From NCBI GenBank assembly GCA_947467315.1, contig CANIID010000010.1, forward strand, positions 1 to 41,315: a stretch of 41,315 bases of DNA, in the 5' to 3' direction. Both the position numbers and the translations under genes were made by a program. The notes beneath the pieces were generated by a model. That model did no database searches and had not been told where the DNA came from. It was given only the letters and a program-made list of their open reading frames with translations. The stretch comes from Betaproteobacteria bacterium. Its GTDB lineage: Bacteria; Pseudomonadota; Gammaproteobacteria; Burkholderiales; SG8-41. Below are positions 24,328-32,230 of this stretch, one piece after another. Numbering within the stretch: the first letter of the stretch is position 1; every line of letters starts with the position of its first letter.

Positions 24328-25302
24328 ATGATTATGCGTGGAAAGTGTAGTGGGTTAGTGGCGGCGTCGTTGCTGGCGGTTTCGGCACAAGCGCTCGCGC
24401 AGAGCTACCCGGTAAAAACCGTGCGTCTCATCGTGCCGTTTCCGCCCGGCGGCAGTACTGAGACGCTGGCGCGCATGGTGAGCGTGAAGCTCGCCGAGAT
24501 GTGGGGGCAGCAGATCATCATCGACAATCGTCCGGGCGCGGGCGGTATTATTGGCACTGAACTCGGCGCCAAGGCCGCGCCCGATGGTTATACGCTGCTG
24601 ATGGGCTCCGGCGCGCCGCTCACCATCGTGCCGGGGTTTCCGGCGAAGCTTGCGTACGATCCGCTCAAGGATTTTGCGCCGATCATCAACGTGGCGGCGG
24701 TGCCAAATGTAGTGGCGTTGCATCCATCGGTACCCGCGCGCACTATCAAGGAGTTGGTGGCGCTTGCCAAGGCGCGGCCCGATCAACTGAGTTTCGCCTC
24801 CAACGGTGCGGGTTCGCCGGGGCATCTGGCGGGCGAGTTGCTCAAATCGATGACCCACACGCGCATCACGCACGTGCCGTACAAAGGCAGCGCACCGGCG
24901 ACGATGGCGCTGGCGTCGGGCGAAACCTCGATGACGTTCACCACCACCACGGCGGTGTTGCCGCACGCCAAAGCGGGGCGGATCAAGATCATCGCGGTGA
25001 CCACGTTGCAACGCGTGCCGCAGTTCCCGGAGTATCCGACCGTGGCTGAATCCGGCCTCGCGGGTTACGAGGCGATCTCGTGGTTTGGGCTGGTGGCGCC
25101 TGCGGCGATTGCGCCCGAGCTGGTGAAAAAAATCCACGCCGACACGCTGCAAGTGGTCAACAGCAGCGATATGAAGAGCCGCATCGCGGGCCTGGGCGCG
25201 ACACCGATAGGCAACACGCCGGAGCAGTTTCGCGCGCAGATACGTGATGACCTGGCCAAGTGGGCGCGCATTATTAAAATATCCGGCGCGCAGGCAGACT
25301 GA
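24328..25302 (+). CDS. Bug/TctC family substrate-binding protein
   Basis: 324 residues, signal peptide to about residue 24 (SAQALAQ-SYPVK). Ligand loop VPFPPGGSTETLARMV, then IIIDNRPGAGGIIGTELGAKAAPDGYTLL, THVPYKGSAPATMALASGE and YPTVAESGLAGYEAISWFGL, all canonical. GGGGAG lies nine bases before the ATG. It is divergent from the CMD-Bug pair and opens the plus-strand block leading to the DUF1080 lipoproteins. Confidence 0.94.
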   Translation: MIMRGKCSGLVAASLLAVSAQALAQSYPVKTVRLIVPFPPGGSTETLARMVSVKLAEMWGQQIIIDNRPGAGGIIGTELGAKAAPDGYTLLMGSGAPLTIVPGFPAKLAYDPLKDFAPIINVAAVPNVVALHPSVPARTIKELVALAKARPDQLSFASNGAGSPGHLAGELLKSMTHTRITHVPYKGSAPATMALASGETSMTFTTTTAVLPHAKAGRIKIIAVTTLQRVPQFPEYPTVAESGLAGYEAISWFGLVAPAAIAPELVKKIHADTLQVVNSSDMKSRIAGLGATPIGNTPEQFRAQIRDDLAKWARIIKISGAQAD

Positions 25303-25408
25303 CCAGAGCGCCATCCGTGTGGCACTATCGGTGTTGCATCACCAGTTGACGGTCGGACACGGCGTAGCCTATTCTGTCTTCGAATCATTCATCCAACAGG
25401 ACATCTCC

Positions 25409-26056
25409 ATGAAAAATTTTCCCGCCGTTACCGCAGGATTGCTCGTTGCGGCATTTGCTTTTTTCGGTTGCGCCGGGAATGCGCCTCTCCCATTTAACCA
25501 GCAGCCGTGGGGCAATCTACCGATTGGCTCGGATAAAGAGCCCTGGGTGACGCTGATCGACGGCGAAAAAGGACTTGAGAATTTTACGCGTCTGGGCGAT
25601 GCGAACTGGCTCGCCATGCACGGCGCGATTCAGGCCGATCGCAAGAACGGCAGCAGCACGGAGGCAGGCATACTGCTGTCGAAACAGTCCTATACGGATT
25701 TTCATATTTACACAGAGTTCTGGTCGGATGACGACGCCAATAGCGGTATTTATATCCGCGTGATGAATCAGAAAGTCGTGAATACCAAAGCGGCGTATGA
25801 GGTGCAGATTTGGGACAAGAGCCCAACCATGGCGACCGCATCGCTGATGCCGCCGGCTAAAGCCGCGCCCTCGTTCAAGGCGGCCGGCCGGTGGAATACC
25901 ATGGAAATCACCGCGAAAGGGCCGCGCATGACGGTGACGATGAACGGCGATCTGGCGGTCGACGTCAACGACACACAATTTTCCAGCGGCCCGATTGCGC
26001 TTCAGTACAATTCGGGTATCGTCAAGTTTCGCAAATTGATGATCCGCCCACTTTAA
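25409..26056 (+). CDS. DUF1080 (3-keto-disaccharide hydrolase fold) lipoprotein, copy 1
   Basis: 215 residues. The N-terminus MKNFPAVTAGLLVAAFAFFGC is a lipoprotein signal with lipobox AFFGC, so the protein is anchored to a membrane. The rest is a concanavalin-like beta-sandwich of the DUF1080 family: WVTLIDGEKGLENF, DFHIYTEFW, DDDANSGIYIRV, YEVQIWD, GRWNTMEITAKGPRMTVTMNG. Compared with copy 2, the loop after YEVQIWDK is shorter (SPTMATASLMPP). The start at 25409 is chosen because the lipoprotein signal begins there; the longer frame overlaps the Bug gene. The family includes glycoside-acting enzymes, but the substrate here is unknown. Confidence 0.88.
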   Translation: MKNFPAVTAGLLVAAFAFFGCAGNAPLPFNQQPWGNLPIGSDKEPWVTLIDGEKGLENFTRLGDANWLAMHGAIQADRKNGSSTEAGILLSKQSYTDFHIYTEFWSDDDANSGIYIRVMNQKVVNTKAAYEVQIWDKSPTMATASLMPPAKAAPSFKAAGRWNTMEITAKGPRMTVTMNGDLAVDVNDTQFSSGPIALQYNSGIVKFRKLMIRPL

Positions 26057-26118
26057 TTTCGCATGACGCATTTTGCAGAGTTGTTTTGTAAGTAACTACT
26101 CATCACAAGGGGAGCACC

Positions 26119-26769
26119 ATGAAACGATTTACCACGCAAATCGCAGGACTGTTGATCGTCGCATTTACTTTTTTCGGTTGTTCGAGTAATGCGCCTTTGC
26201 CGTTTAACCAGCAGCCGTGGGGCAATCTGCCCATCGGTTCCGACAAAGAGCCGTGGGTGACGCTGATCGACGGCGAAAAAGGCATGGAGAATTTCAATCG
26301 ACTGGGCGACGTGAACTGGCTTGCCATGCATGGGGCGATTCAGGGAGACCGTATGAACAGCGGCAAAGGCGCCGGACATTTGGTGACGAAAAATTCCTAC
26401 AAGGATTTCCAGATTTATGCCGAGTTCTGGGCCGATGAAGACGCCAACAGCGGCATCTTTATCCGCGCGCAAGACCCCAAAAAGATCGGCGCGGACAACG
26501 CCTATGAGGTGAATATTTACGACAAGCGCCCCGGACCGGAATACGGCACCGGCGCCATCGTCAATTTCGCCAAGGTGAATCCGATGCCGAAAGCCGCGGG
26601 CAAGTGGAATACGTTTCTAATCACTGCCAAGGGCGACCGTTTGACCGTGGTCATGAACGGCGACACCACCGCCGACATCAATGATAAGTCGTTTGCCAGC
26701 GGCCCGTTTACGCTGCAATACGGCAGCGGCATCATCAAGTGGCGTAAGGTGATGGTGCGCCCGCTGTAA
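26119..26769 (+). CDS. DUF1080 (3-keto-disaccharide hydrolase fold) lipoprotein, copy 2
   Basis: 216 residues, starting MKRFTTQIAGLLIVAFTFFGC with lipobox TFFGC. The stretch from NAPLPFNQQPWGNLPIG to EPWVTLIDGEKG is identical to copy 1, so this is a tandem duplication. It keeps the longer family loop PGPEYGTGAIVNFAKVNPMP that copy 1 has lost, and so looks the more conventional of the two. GGGGAGC lies before the ATG. A rho-independent terminator follows, closing this unit. Confidence 0.9.
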   Translation: MKRFTTQIAGLLIVAFTFFGCSSNAPLPFNQQPWGNLPIGSDKEPWVTLIDGEKGMENFNRLGDVNWLAMHGAIQGDRMNSGKGAGHLVTKNSYKDFQIYAEFWADEDANSGIFIRAQDPKKIGADNAYEVNIYDKRPGPEYGTGAIVNFAKVNPMPKAAGKWNTFLITAKGDRLTVVMNGDTTADINDKSFASGPFTLQYGSGIIKWRKVMVRPL

Positions 26770-26809
26770 TTGCACTACTTAATACCGGTGTCCGCCGGGC
26801 TGCACACGG

Positions 26810-26843
26810 CCCAGGGTATTCCGTCACGGAACCCTGGGTTTTT
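26810..26843 (+). terminator. rho-independent terminator
   Basis: CCCAGGG (26810-26816) pairs with CCCTGGG (26832-26838); inside, TTCCG pairs with CGGAA around a three-base loop. Five T residues follow directly. It ends the DUF1080 transcript 40 bases after the stop codon. Confidence 0.85.
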
Positions 26844-26972
26844 CATTGGATGCAGCGGTTTACCGCAGCAGGGGTTCAACCTATACTTGTCACGCGCTGA
26901 ACGAGCGCGCCGGTTGTTATTTCCGTTCATTTTTCTGAGCCATATGTTCACCAACACATAGGAGGAAAGATC

Positions 26973-27857
26973 ATGTTTCGCACTCTGTTTATGTTCGTTA
27001 CCGCACTGGCCGTGTTGACGGGCGCAGTCCATGCGCAACAGGCAGAACGCCCCGCCATCGCCACCACCAAGGTTGAAGGCACCGACAACGTTTATATTTT
27101 TCGTAACGTCGGCCACCAGGCGATATTCGTGGTGACGCCTGACGGCGTAATCGTCACCGATCCCGTCGCGTATGGCCGGCCCACCGGCGGGCAGGCGTAT
27201 CTGGATGCGATACGCAAGATCACCGACAAACCGATCAAGTACGTGGTCTACAGTCATCATCACTTCGACCACATCGCCGGCGGCAAGGTGTTCAAGGATG
27301 CTGGCGCGACCTTTATCGCGCATCATCGCGCGAAGTCGCGGCTGGAAGCGCTGAAAGACCCGCATACGGTGTTGCCGGATGAAGCGGTGAGCGATCGCGG
27401 CCGCACCCTACGCCTCGGCGGCACCACGCTGGAGCTGTCGTATCACGGGCTGAATCATTCGGATTCGACGCTGGTGATGCGTCTGCCGAAAGAGAAAATC
27501 ATCTTCGTGGTCGATACCATACCCGTGGGCACGGTGCCCGGACGCGGCATGATTGATATGCATCCGCTGGAAACCGAGGCGTTTTTGCAGGACGTGCTCA
27601 AGCTCGACTGGGAGCGTTTGATTCCGGGCCACCCCGGCCCCGGCGACCGGCTTGGCACCAAAAAAGACGTGGAAGATCAGCTCAAGCTATTGCAGACGGC
27701 TTCCGCTGAAATCAAGAAGCTCGCCCATGAAGGCAAGTGCTGGGAGCCGGCGGAGAAGGAATTCAAAATGCCGGAATACGAAAAATGGCCGGGCTATGCG
27801 GCAGGCTTGCCGTTCATTGCGCGCCGCTATTGCGGATTGTGGGGGCGTGGTACTTGA
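26973..27857 (+). CDS. exported MBL-fold (metallo-beta-lactamase superfamily) hydrolase
   Basis: 294 residues. A signal peptide (MFRTLFMFVTALAVLTGAVHA) places it in the periplasm. The zinc-binding HHHFDH is at 95-100, followed by H162 in NHSDS, D181 in VVDTIP and H220 in LIPGHPGPG, a complete two-metal site. AGGAGG lies seven bases before the ATG, one of the strongest ribosome binding sites in the window. Similar exported MBL proteins include quinoprotein-associated and SoxH-like proteins; the substrate is unknown. The alpha/beta hydrolase gene overlaps its stop (TGATG), so they are translationally coupled. Confidence 0.92.
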   Translation: MFRTLFMFVTALAVLTGAVHAQQAERPAIATTKVEGTDNVYIFRNVGHQAIFVVTPDGVIVTDPVAYGRPTGGQAYLDAIRKITDKPIKYVVYSHHHFDHIAGGKVFKDAGATFIAHHRAKSRLEALKDPHTVLPDEAVSDRGRTLRLGGTTLELSYHGLNHSDSTLVMRLPKEKIIFVVDTIPVGTVPGRGMIDMHPLETEAFLQDVLKLDWERLIPGHPGPGDRLGTKKDVEDQLKLLQTASAEIKKLAHEGKCWEPAEKEFKMPEYEKWPGYAAGLPFIARRYCGLWGRGT

Positions 27858-28669
27858 TGAGCGACATGAAATGGATGGATGTGAATGGCGTCAGCCTGCG
27901 CTACGAACTGTCAGGTAACGCGAGCGCGGGCACGCCGGCGGTAGTGCTGATACACGAGCTGGGCGGCTGTCTCGATAGCTGGGACGAGACGCTGCCCGCT
28001 TTTCAGCAGCATTTTCGCGTGCTGCGCTACGACCAGCGCGGCTTCGGCCAAAGCGAAAAGGTCAGCGGCACGTTGAAACTCAGCGACATGGTGGCGGATA
28101 TCGCGGCGCTGCTGGACGCGCTCGCGCTATCGCAGCCGGTGCATGTGGTGGGCTCGGCGCTGGGTGCTGGGATCGCTGCCGCGTTCGCCGCGCGCCACCG
28201 GCTGCGCATGGCGCGGCTGGTGGTACAAAGCCTGGTGACGCGCTCCAACCCGGCGACGCGTCCGCACATGATCGCGCGCGCGGCGGAGGTTGAAAAAACC
28301 GGCATGCGCGCACAGGCGCAGGCGAGTCTGGATCGTTCGTACCCGGAAGCCTTGCGTGTCGGCAGCGCGAACCGGGCGCGTTTTGAAACCTATCGCGCGC
28401 GCTGGATCGGCAATGATCCGCACAGCTTCGCCGCGATCAACCGCATGCTGCTCGAAATGGAAGTCGATGCCGAGCTTGCCGAGATCAACTGTCCCACGCT
28501 GTCGATCGGTTGCGATCACGACGTGATGCGCCCGCCCGCGATGGTGGAAGAGCTTACCAAGCTAATTCCCAGTGCGCGCTACGCCAATGCGGATTCAGGC
28601 CATTTCATGCACGCGCAAACGCCGGAGCTGTTTGCGAAAATGGTGGTGCCGTTTCTGCGTGAAGCGTAG
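27857..28669 (+). CDS. alpha/beta hydrolase fold protein lacking the nucleophile Ser
   Basis: 270 residues similar to 3-oxoadipate enol-lactonase-like alpha/beta hydrolases: VLIHELGGCLDSWD (oxyanion region), RVLRYDQRGFGQSE, and the nucleophile elbow VVGSALGAG at 98-105. In the usual GxSxG the third residue is Ser, but here G99-S100-A101-L102-G103 puts Ala at the nucleophile position with Ser one residue earlier. The acid (D220 or D222 in GCDHD) and His (H249 in DSGHF) are present. The ATG overlaps the TGA of the MBL gene. It may catalyse a nucleophile-independent reaction or be catalytically altered. Confidence 0.88.
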   Translation: MSDMKWMDVNGVSLRYELSGNASAGTPAVVLIHELGGCLDSWDETLPAFQQHFRVLRYDQRGFGQSEKVSGTLKLSDMVADIAALLDALALSQPVHVVGSALGAGIAAAFAARHRLRMARLVVQSLVTRSNPATRPHMIARAAEVEKTGMRAQAQASLDRSYPEALRVGSANRARFETYRARWIGNDPHSFAAINRMLLEMEVDAELAEINCPTLSIGCDHDVMRPPAMVEELTKLIPSARYANADSGHFMHAQTPELFAKMVVPFLREA

Positions 28670-28678
28670 GGATATTCA

Positions 28679-28709
28679 TAAGTATTTGTTTATAAATAAT
28701 AATTTCAGG
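28679..28709 (+). repeat. AT-rich dispersed repeat, copy e
   Basis: Core TAAGTATTTGTTT followed by ATAAATAATAATTTCA. It fills the 48-base gap between the alpha/beta hydrolase and the ThDP enzyme and lies directly before the AGGGG ribosome binding site of the latter. Confidence 0.7.
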
Positions 28710-28717
28710 GGATGTAG

Positions 28718-30397
28718 ATGCCGCAAAAAATGACCGGCGCGAGATTGTTCGGCCAGATTCTTAAATCGTACGGTGTGTCCCACCTGTTTTTCATGGACGC
28801 CGTGCTGCGGCGCGCGTTGGCGGAAATGGAAGACACCGGCATCAAACGCATTCTCGGCCACTCCGAGAAAGGCGTGGCCTACATGGCCGACGGCTACGCG
28901 CGCACCTCCGGGCGGCCCGGCGTGTGCATGGCGCAATCGGTGGGCGCGGCGAATCTCGCCTCGGGCATGCAAGACCCCTATCTCGGCCATTCGCCGGTGG
29001 TGGCGATCACCGGGCGTCACGTCAGCACCATGCAATATCGCAATGCGTATCAAGAGGTTGACCATCAGCCGCTCTACGGCGCGGTGACCAAATTTCACGC
29101 CAAGATCGACGCGCTGGAACAAATGCAGCAACTCATGCGCCAGGCATTCCGCGAGGCCACCACCGGCACGCCGCGCCCCGTGCATCTGGATATGGCCGGG
29201 TTTACCGGTGATGCGATCACGCCGCTCGAAGGCATGTTTGATGTGATGCAGGACGACGCGCACACGCGCTACCCGGCGTTTCGCCCCGCGCCCGATGCGG
29301 CGGCGGTGCAGCGCGCGGTGGCGGCGATTGCGAAATCCCAACGGCCGGTGATCATTGCCGACCGCGGCGCGACGATTTCCGATGCGGGCGCCGCGCTGGC
29401 CGCGCTGGCCGCAAAAATCGGCGCGCCAGTGTGTGCCACGCCCGACGCGAAAGCGATCCTCACCGAAAACAACCCGCTATTCTACGGCACCATGGGCTTG
29501 TATGGCCGCACCGGCGGCAATCACATTGTCGATGAAGCGGATCTGGTGATTTTCTGCGGCAGCAACACCAGCGATCACACCACCGGCAACTACAAAATGC
29601 CGAAAGACGGCACGCCGATTATCCAGATCGACATCGACCCGGTGGAAATCGGCCGCAACTACTCCGGCGTCATCGGCGTGCTGGCCGATGTGCGCACCGC
29701 CGTCGAAGCGATCACGGCTGCAGCCGCGGCGGCGAAGCACGATGCGTGGCTCGCCACCGCGAAAAAGCATGTCGATGCGTGGCGCGTGGAGACCGAGAAA
29801 ATACGGTCGTCCGATGCGGTGCCGATGAACCCCGGCCGCCTGTGTAAAGAGCTGACCGAACTGCTGCCGAAAGACGCGATCCTGTTCGCCGACACCGGCT
29901 TTGCGGCGCTGTGGACCAACACCATGGTGTATTTCAATCACCCGGCACAGCGCTACTTCAGAGCGGCAGGTTCGCTCGGCTGGTCGTTCCCTGCGTCACT
30001 CGGCGGCAAATGCGGCGCGCCCGATAAGCCGGTGGTGTGTTTCACCGGCGACGGCGGCTTTTATTACCACCTGCCCGAACTCGAAACCGCCAGACGCCGC
30101 GGCATCAAAACCGTCACCATCGTTAACAACAACAAGTGCCTGGCGCAAGGCTTGAAGAATCTCTCCATCGCCTACGCCGGCAAAGCGGAACCGAACCGCC
30201 GCGACGAGTGCTACGAATTCCTCGAAACCGATTTCGCCAAAATTGCCAAGGCGTTCGATTGCTTCGGCGTGGTGGTGGATAAGCCCGGCGATTTCAAGAA
30301 AGCGTTCGAGCAGGCGATGGCGTCCGATTTGCCGGCGGTGATTGATTGCCGCACGGAGTTTGCGTCGCAGGCACCTATGCCTTGGATGCCTTCTTGA
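28718..30397 (+). CDS. thiamine-diphosphate-dependent enzyme (acetolactate synthase-like)
   Basis: 559 residues with the three-domain layout of the pyruvate oxidase, acetolactate synthase and benzoylformate decarboxylase family. The catalytic Glu is E50 in GHSEKGVAYMADGYAR. The central domain runs from about 195 to 340 (RPVIIADRGA, GLYGRTGGNHI). The ThDP/Mg motif is GDGGFYYHLPELETA near residue 444 with NNN about 25 residues later. It likely decarboxylates or ligates a 2-oxo acid. The preceding alpha/beta hydrolase and MBL genes on the same strand may supply its substrate. AGGGG lies before the ATG. Confidence 0.93.
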   Translation: MPQKMTGARLFGQILKSYGVSHLFFMDAVLRRALAEMEDTGIKRILGHSEKGVAYMADGYARTSGRPGVCMAQSVGAANLASGMQDPYLGHSPVVAITGRHVSTMQYRNAYQEVDHQPLYGAVTKFHAKIDALEQMQQLMRQAFREATTGTPRPVHLDMAGFTGDAITPLEGMFDVMQDDAHTRYPAFRPAPDAAAVQRAVAAIAKSQRPVIIADRGATISDAGAALAALAAKIGAPVCATPDAKAILTENNPLFYGTMGLYGRTGGNHIVDEADLVIFCGSNTSDHTTGNYKMPKDGTPIIQIDIDPVEIGRNYSGVIGVLADVRTAVEAITAAAAAAKHDAWLATAKKHVDAWRVETEKIRSSDAVPMNPGRLCKELTELLPKDAILFADTGFAALWTNTMVYFNHPAQRYFRAAGSLGWSFPASLGGKCGAPDKPVVCFTGDGGFYYHLPELETARRRGIKTVTIVNNNKCLAQGLKNLSIAYAGKAEPNRRDECYEFLETDFAKIAKAFDCFGVVVDKPGDFKKAFEQAMASDLPAVIDCRTEFASQAPMPWMPS

Positions 30398-30474
30398 AGG
30401 GCGTTAGGCGTGAAGGGTGAGGCGTGGTGCGTCGTGATGCCACGTTAGCGTAGGCCACAACAAACAAAGAAATC

Positions 30475-30502
30475 CCCTCTCCCGCCCTGGGGCGGGAGAG
30501 GG
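30475..30502. repeat. GC-rich near-perfect palindrome
   Basis: CCCTCTCCCGCCC (30475-30487) and GGGCGGGAGAGGG (30490-30502) form a 13-bp perfect stem with a two-base gap. It lies between the ThDP gene and the next Bug gene and could terminate or attenuate transcription. The following GGGTTAGGGTGAGGG stretch is part of the same repeat type. Confidence 0.65.
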
Positions 30503-30538
30503 TTAGGGTGAGGGTAGGGGGAGGCACAAATATCCGTC

Positions 30539-31492
30539 ATGCACATCGTTGTGGCTTTTGCAGTTTTATTATCAGCAACACTCTCCCATGCCGCCTACCC
30601 CGACCGCCCCATCCGCCTCATCGTCCCGGTAGCCCCAGGCGGCGCGGTCGATGTCGTGGGCCGCATCGTCGCGCAAAAGCTCGGCGCGCAATTGGGGCAA
30701 AACGTCGTCGTCGATAACCGCCCCGGCGCCAACTACATCATCGGCACCGAAGTCGTCTCCAAAGCGCCCGCCGACGGTTACACGCTGCTCACCACGGCGG
30801 GCGGCCACACCATCAACCCGGTGGTGTACAAAAAGCTGCCGTACGACACCTTCCGCGACTTCACGCCGATCAGCCACATCTGTAATTCGAGCGGCCTGGT
30901 GATCGTGGTGCATCCGTCAGTGCCGATTCACACGCTGCAACAACTGATCGATTTCGCGAAGACCAATCCCGGCAAAATGATTTACGTCTCGGCCGGCTGG
31001 GGCAACTCCACGCACATCGCGGGCGCGCAGTTCGAGGCAATGGCCGGGGTGAAACTCACGCATGTGCCGTACCGCAGCGCTGGCCCGGCGGTCAGCGATC
31101 TGATTGGCGGACAAGTGCCGCTGATGTTCGGCCCCAGCCCGGTGGTGGTGCCGCTGGTGCAGGCGGGGCGATTGCGTCCGCTGGCGTTCACCGGGCTGAA
31201 GCGCACGCCGCAACTGCCCAATGTGCCCACGGTGGATGAGTCTGGATTGAAAGGCTACGAATCGACGGGCTGGTACGGCCTGTATGGTCCGCGGGGGATG
31301 CCACGACTTGTCGTGGACAAACTCAATGCGGCAGTGAAGCAGATGGTGCAGTCGGCGGATGTGCGCGAGCGCTTCACGCAACTGAATCTCGAACCCATTG
31401 GCAGCACGCCGGAGGAGTTCGCGAAGTTTCTGAAGGAAGATTACGAGCGGTACGTGGCAGTGGCCAAGGCGGCGGGGATACAACCGCAGTAG
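30539..31492 (+). CDS. Bug/TctC family substrate-binding protein
   Basis: 317 residues. A short signal peptide (MHIVVAFAVLLSATLSHA) precedes AYPDRPIRLIVPVAPGGAVD. VVVDNRPGANYIIGTEVVSKAPADGYTLL has GAN instead of GAGG, THVPYRSAGPAVSDLIGG has VPYRS instead of VPYKG, and VPTVDESGLKGYESTGWYGL follows. The ribosome binding site is poor (a GGGGGAGG lies 16 bases upstream). It follows the ThDP gene after a hairpin. Its stop is 16 bases from the convergent antitoxin stop. Confidence 0.92.
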   Translation: MHIVVAFAVLLSATLSHAAYPDRPIRLIVPVAPGGAVDVVGRIVAQKLGAQLGQNVVVDNRPGANYIIGTEVVSKAPADGYTLLTTAGGHTINPVVYKKLPYDTFRDFTPISHICNSSGLVIVVHPSVPIHTLQQLIDFAKTNPGKMIYVSAGWGNSTHIAGAQFEAMAGVKLTHVPYRSAGPAVSDLIGGQVPLMFGPSPVVVPLVQAGRLRPLAFTGLKRTPQLPNVPTVDESGLKGYESTGWYGLYGPRGMPRLVVDKLNAAVKQMVQSADVRERFTQLNLEPIGSTPEEFAKFLKEDYERYVAVAKAAGIQPQ

Positions 31493-31508
31493 ATTTAGAG
31501 TAATTGCA

Positions 31509-31829
31509 TTATCCGGCGTTTGCCGTGACGCACAGCTTGACCCGCGTCTTTTTCTGTAACGCACAAACAATATCAAAGAAATTCTCGGTACTGGGATTGC
31601 CGCGCGGCGCGAGCATGCGGTGCAGGCTCTTGCTGGGTTTTTTTGTCGCCATAGCCAAGCCTTCGAAACCGATGGTGGCATTCACCAGATCGCGCAGCAT
31701 GGCCTTGCCGGTGTGGGTGTCGCCGGATAGATAGGCGTTGATGGCTTCGGTAAACATCGCCTGATGAAATTTCGGGTCGCGTTGAATTCTCGCGATTACG
31801 GTTTTTTTGAAATCTCTTGTAAGCGCCAT
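31509..31829 (-). CDS. addiction module antidote protein (HigA-like, XRE-type helix-turn-helix)
   Basis: 106 residues starting MALTRDFKKTVIARIQRDP, typical of the COG3636 antidote family. The helix-turn-helix lies in ATIGFEGLAMATKKPSKSLHRML with NPSTENFFDIVCALQ as the following helices. The start at 31829 is eleven bases after the toxin stop; TAGGG of the toxin stop region serves as ribosome binding site. It should neutralise the upstream toxin and repress the pair by binding its promoter. The toxin-first order is that of HigBA modules. Confidence 0.87.
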   Translation of the reverse strand: MALTRDFKKTVIARIQRDPKFHQAMFTEAINAYLSGDTHTGKAMLRDLVNATIGFEGLAMATKKPSKSLHRMLAPRGNPSTENFFDIVCALQKKTRVKLCVTANAG

Positions 31830-31840
31830 GTGCGTAATCC

Positions 31841-32179
31841 CTACTTCGCTGACTGTCTCTTCCGCCGTTTGTAATCCGCCCACGTATCGATTGCGTTGGC
31901 TATCGCGGCACTTTGGCGTTTTTTGGTGCTGCCGCCGATCAGAATGACCAGTGTTTCTCCATCCTTGCCGAAATACACACGGTAACCCGGCCCGAAATCG
32001 ATCTTGTATTCAAATACGCCGCTACCAACACCCTTTACGTTCGAGAAGTTGCCTTGCTCCATGCGATAAAGCGCAGTGGCGACTTTCGCCGAAGCATGAG
32101 TATCCAGTTCCAGAAACCAGCGCGCAAAAGGCGATTCGCCCGATCCGTCAAGGTACTCGACTACTTCGATATCTGACAT
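31841..32179 (-). CDS. type II toxin, RelE/ParE (HigB-like) family
   Basis: 112 residues. SPFARWFLELD, AKVATALYRMEQGNF, GVFEYKIDFGPGYRVYFGKDG and ILIGGSTKKRQSAAIANAIDTW match the addiction-module killer protein family, which cleaves mRNA at the ribosome. The usual GGDKSTQ is here GGSTKKRQ. The antitoxin gene follows after eleven bases. A GTAAC-N6-GTTAC palindrome lies just before the start codon. The pair lies between convergent metabolic genes, and its codon use is less GC-rich than theirs, which fits acquisition by transfer. Confidence 0.9.
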   Translation of the reverse strand: MSDIEVVEYLDGSGESPFARWFLELDTHASAKVATALYRMEQGNFSNVKGVGSGVFEYKIDFGPGYRVYFGKDGETLVILIGGSTKKRQSAAIANAIDTWADYKRRKRQSAK

Positions 32180-32187
32180 GGATTATG

Positions 32188-32203
32188 GTAACTTATGTGT
32201 TAC
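32188..32203. promoter_or_regulatory. candidate operator of the toxin-antitoxin pair
   Basis: The 16-base sequence GTAACTTATGTGTTAC has perfect 5-bp inverted ends with a six-base centre and ends nine bases upstream of the toxin start. Type II pairs are usually autoregulated through such palindromes, so it is a plausible binding site for the antidote. Confidence 0.5.
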
Positions 32204-32230
32204 TTTAATGCAATGCGTATTATTGAGTAG

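Noticed and set aside
24355-25314. 319-codon minus-strand open frame
   Set aside because: Antisense to a canonical Bug gene; composition is that of a GC-rich shadow frame.
30500-30521. GGGTTAGGGTGAGGG, resembling telomere repeats
   Set aside because: It is the tail of a REP-like intergenic hairpin; not a regular tandem repeat.
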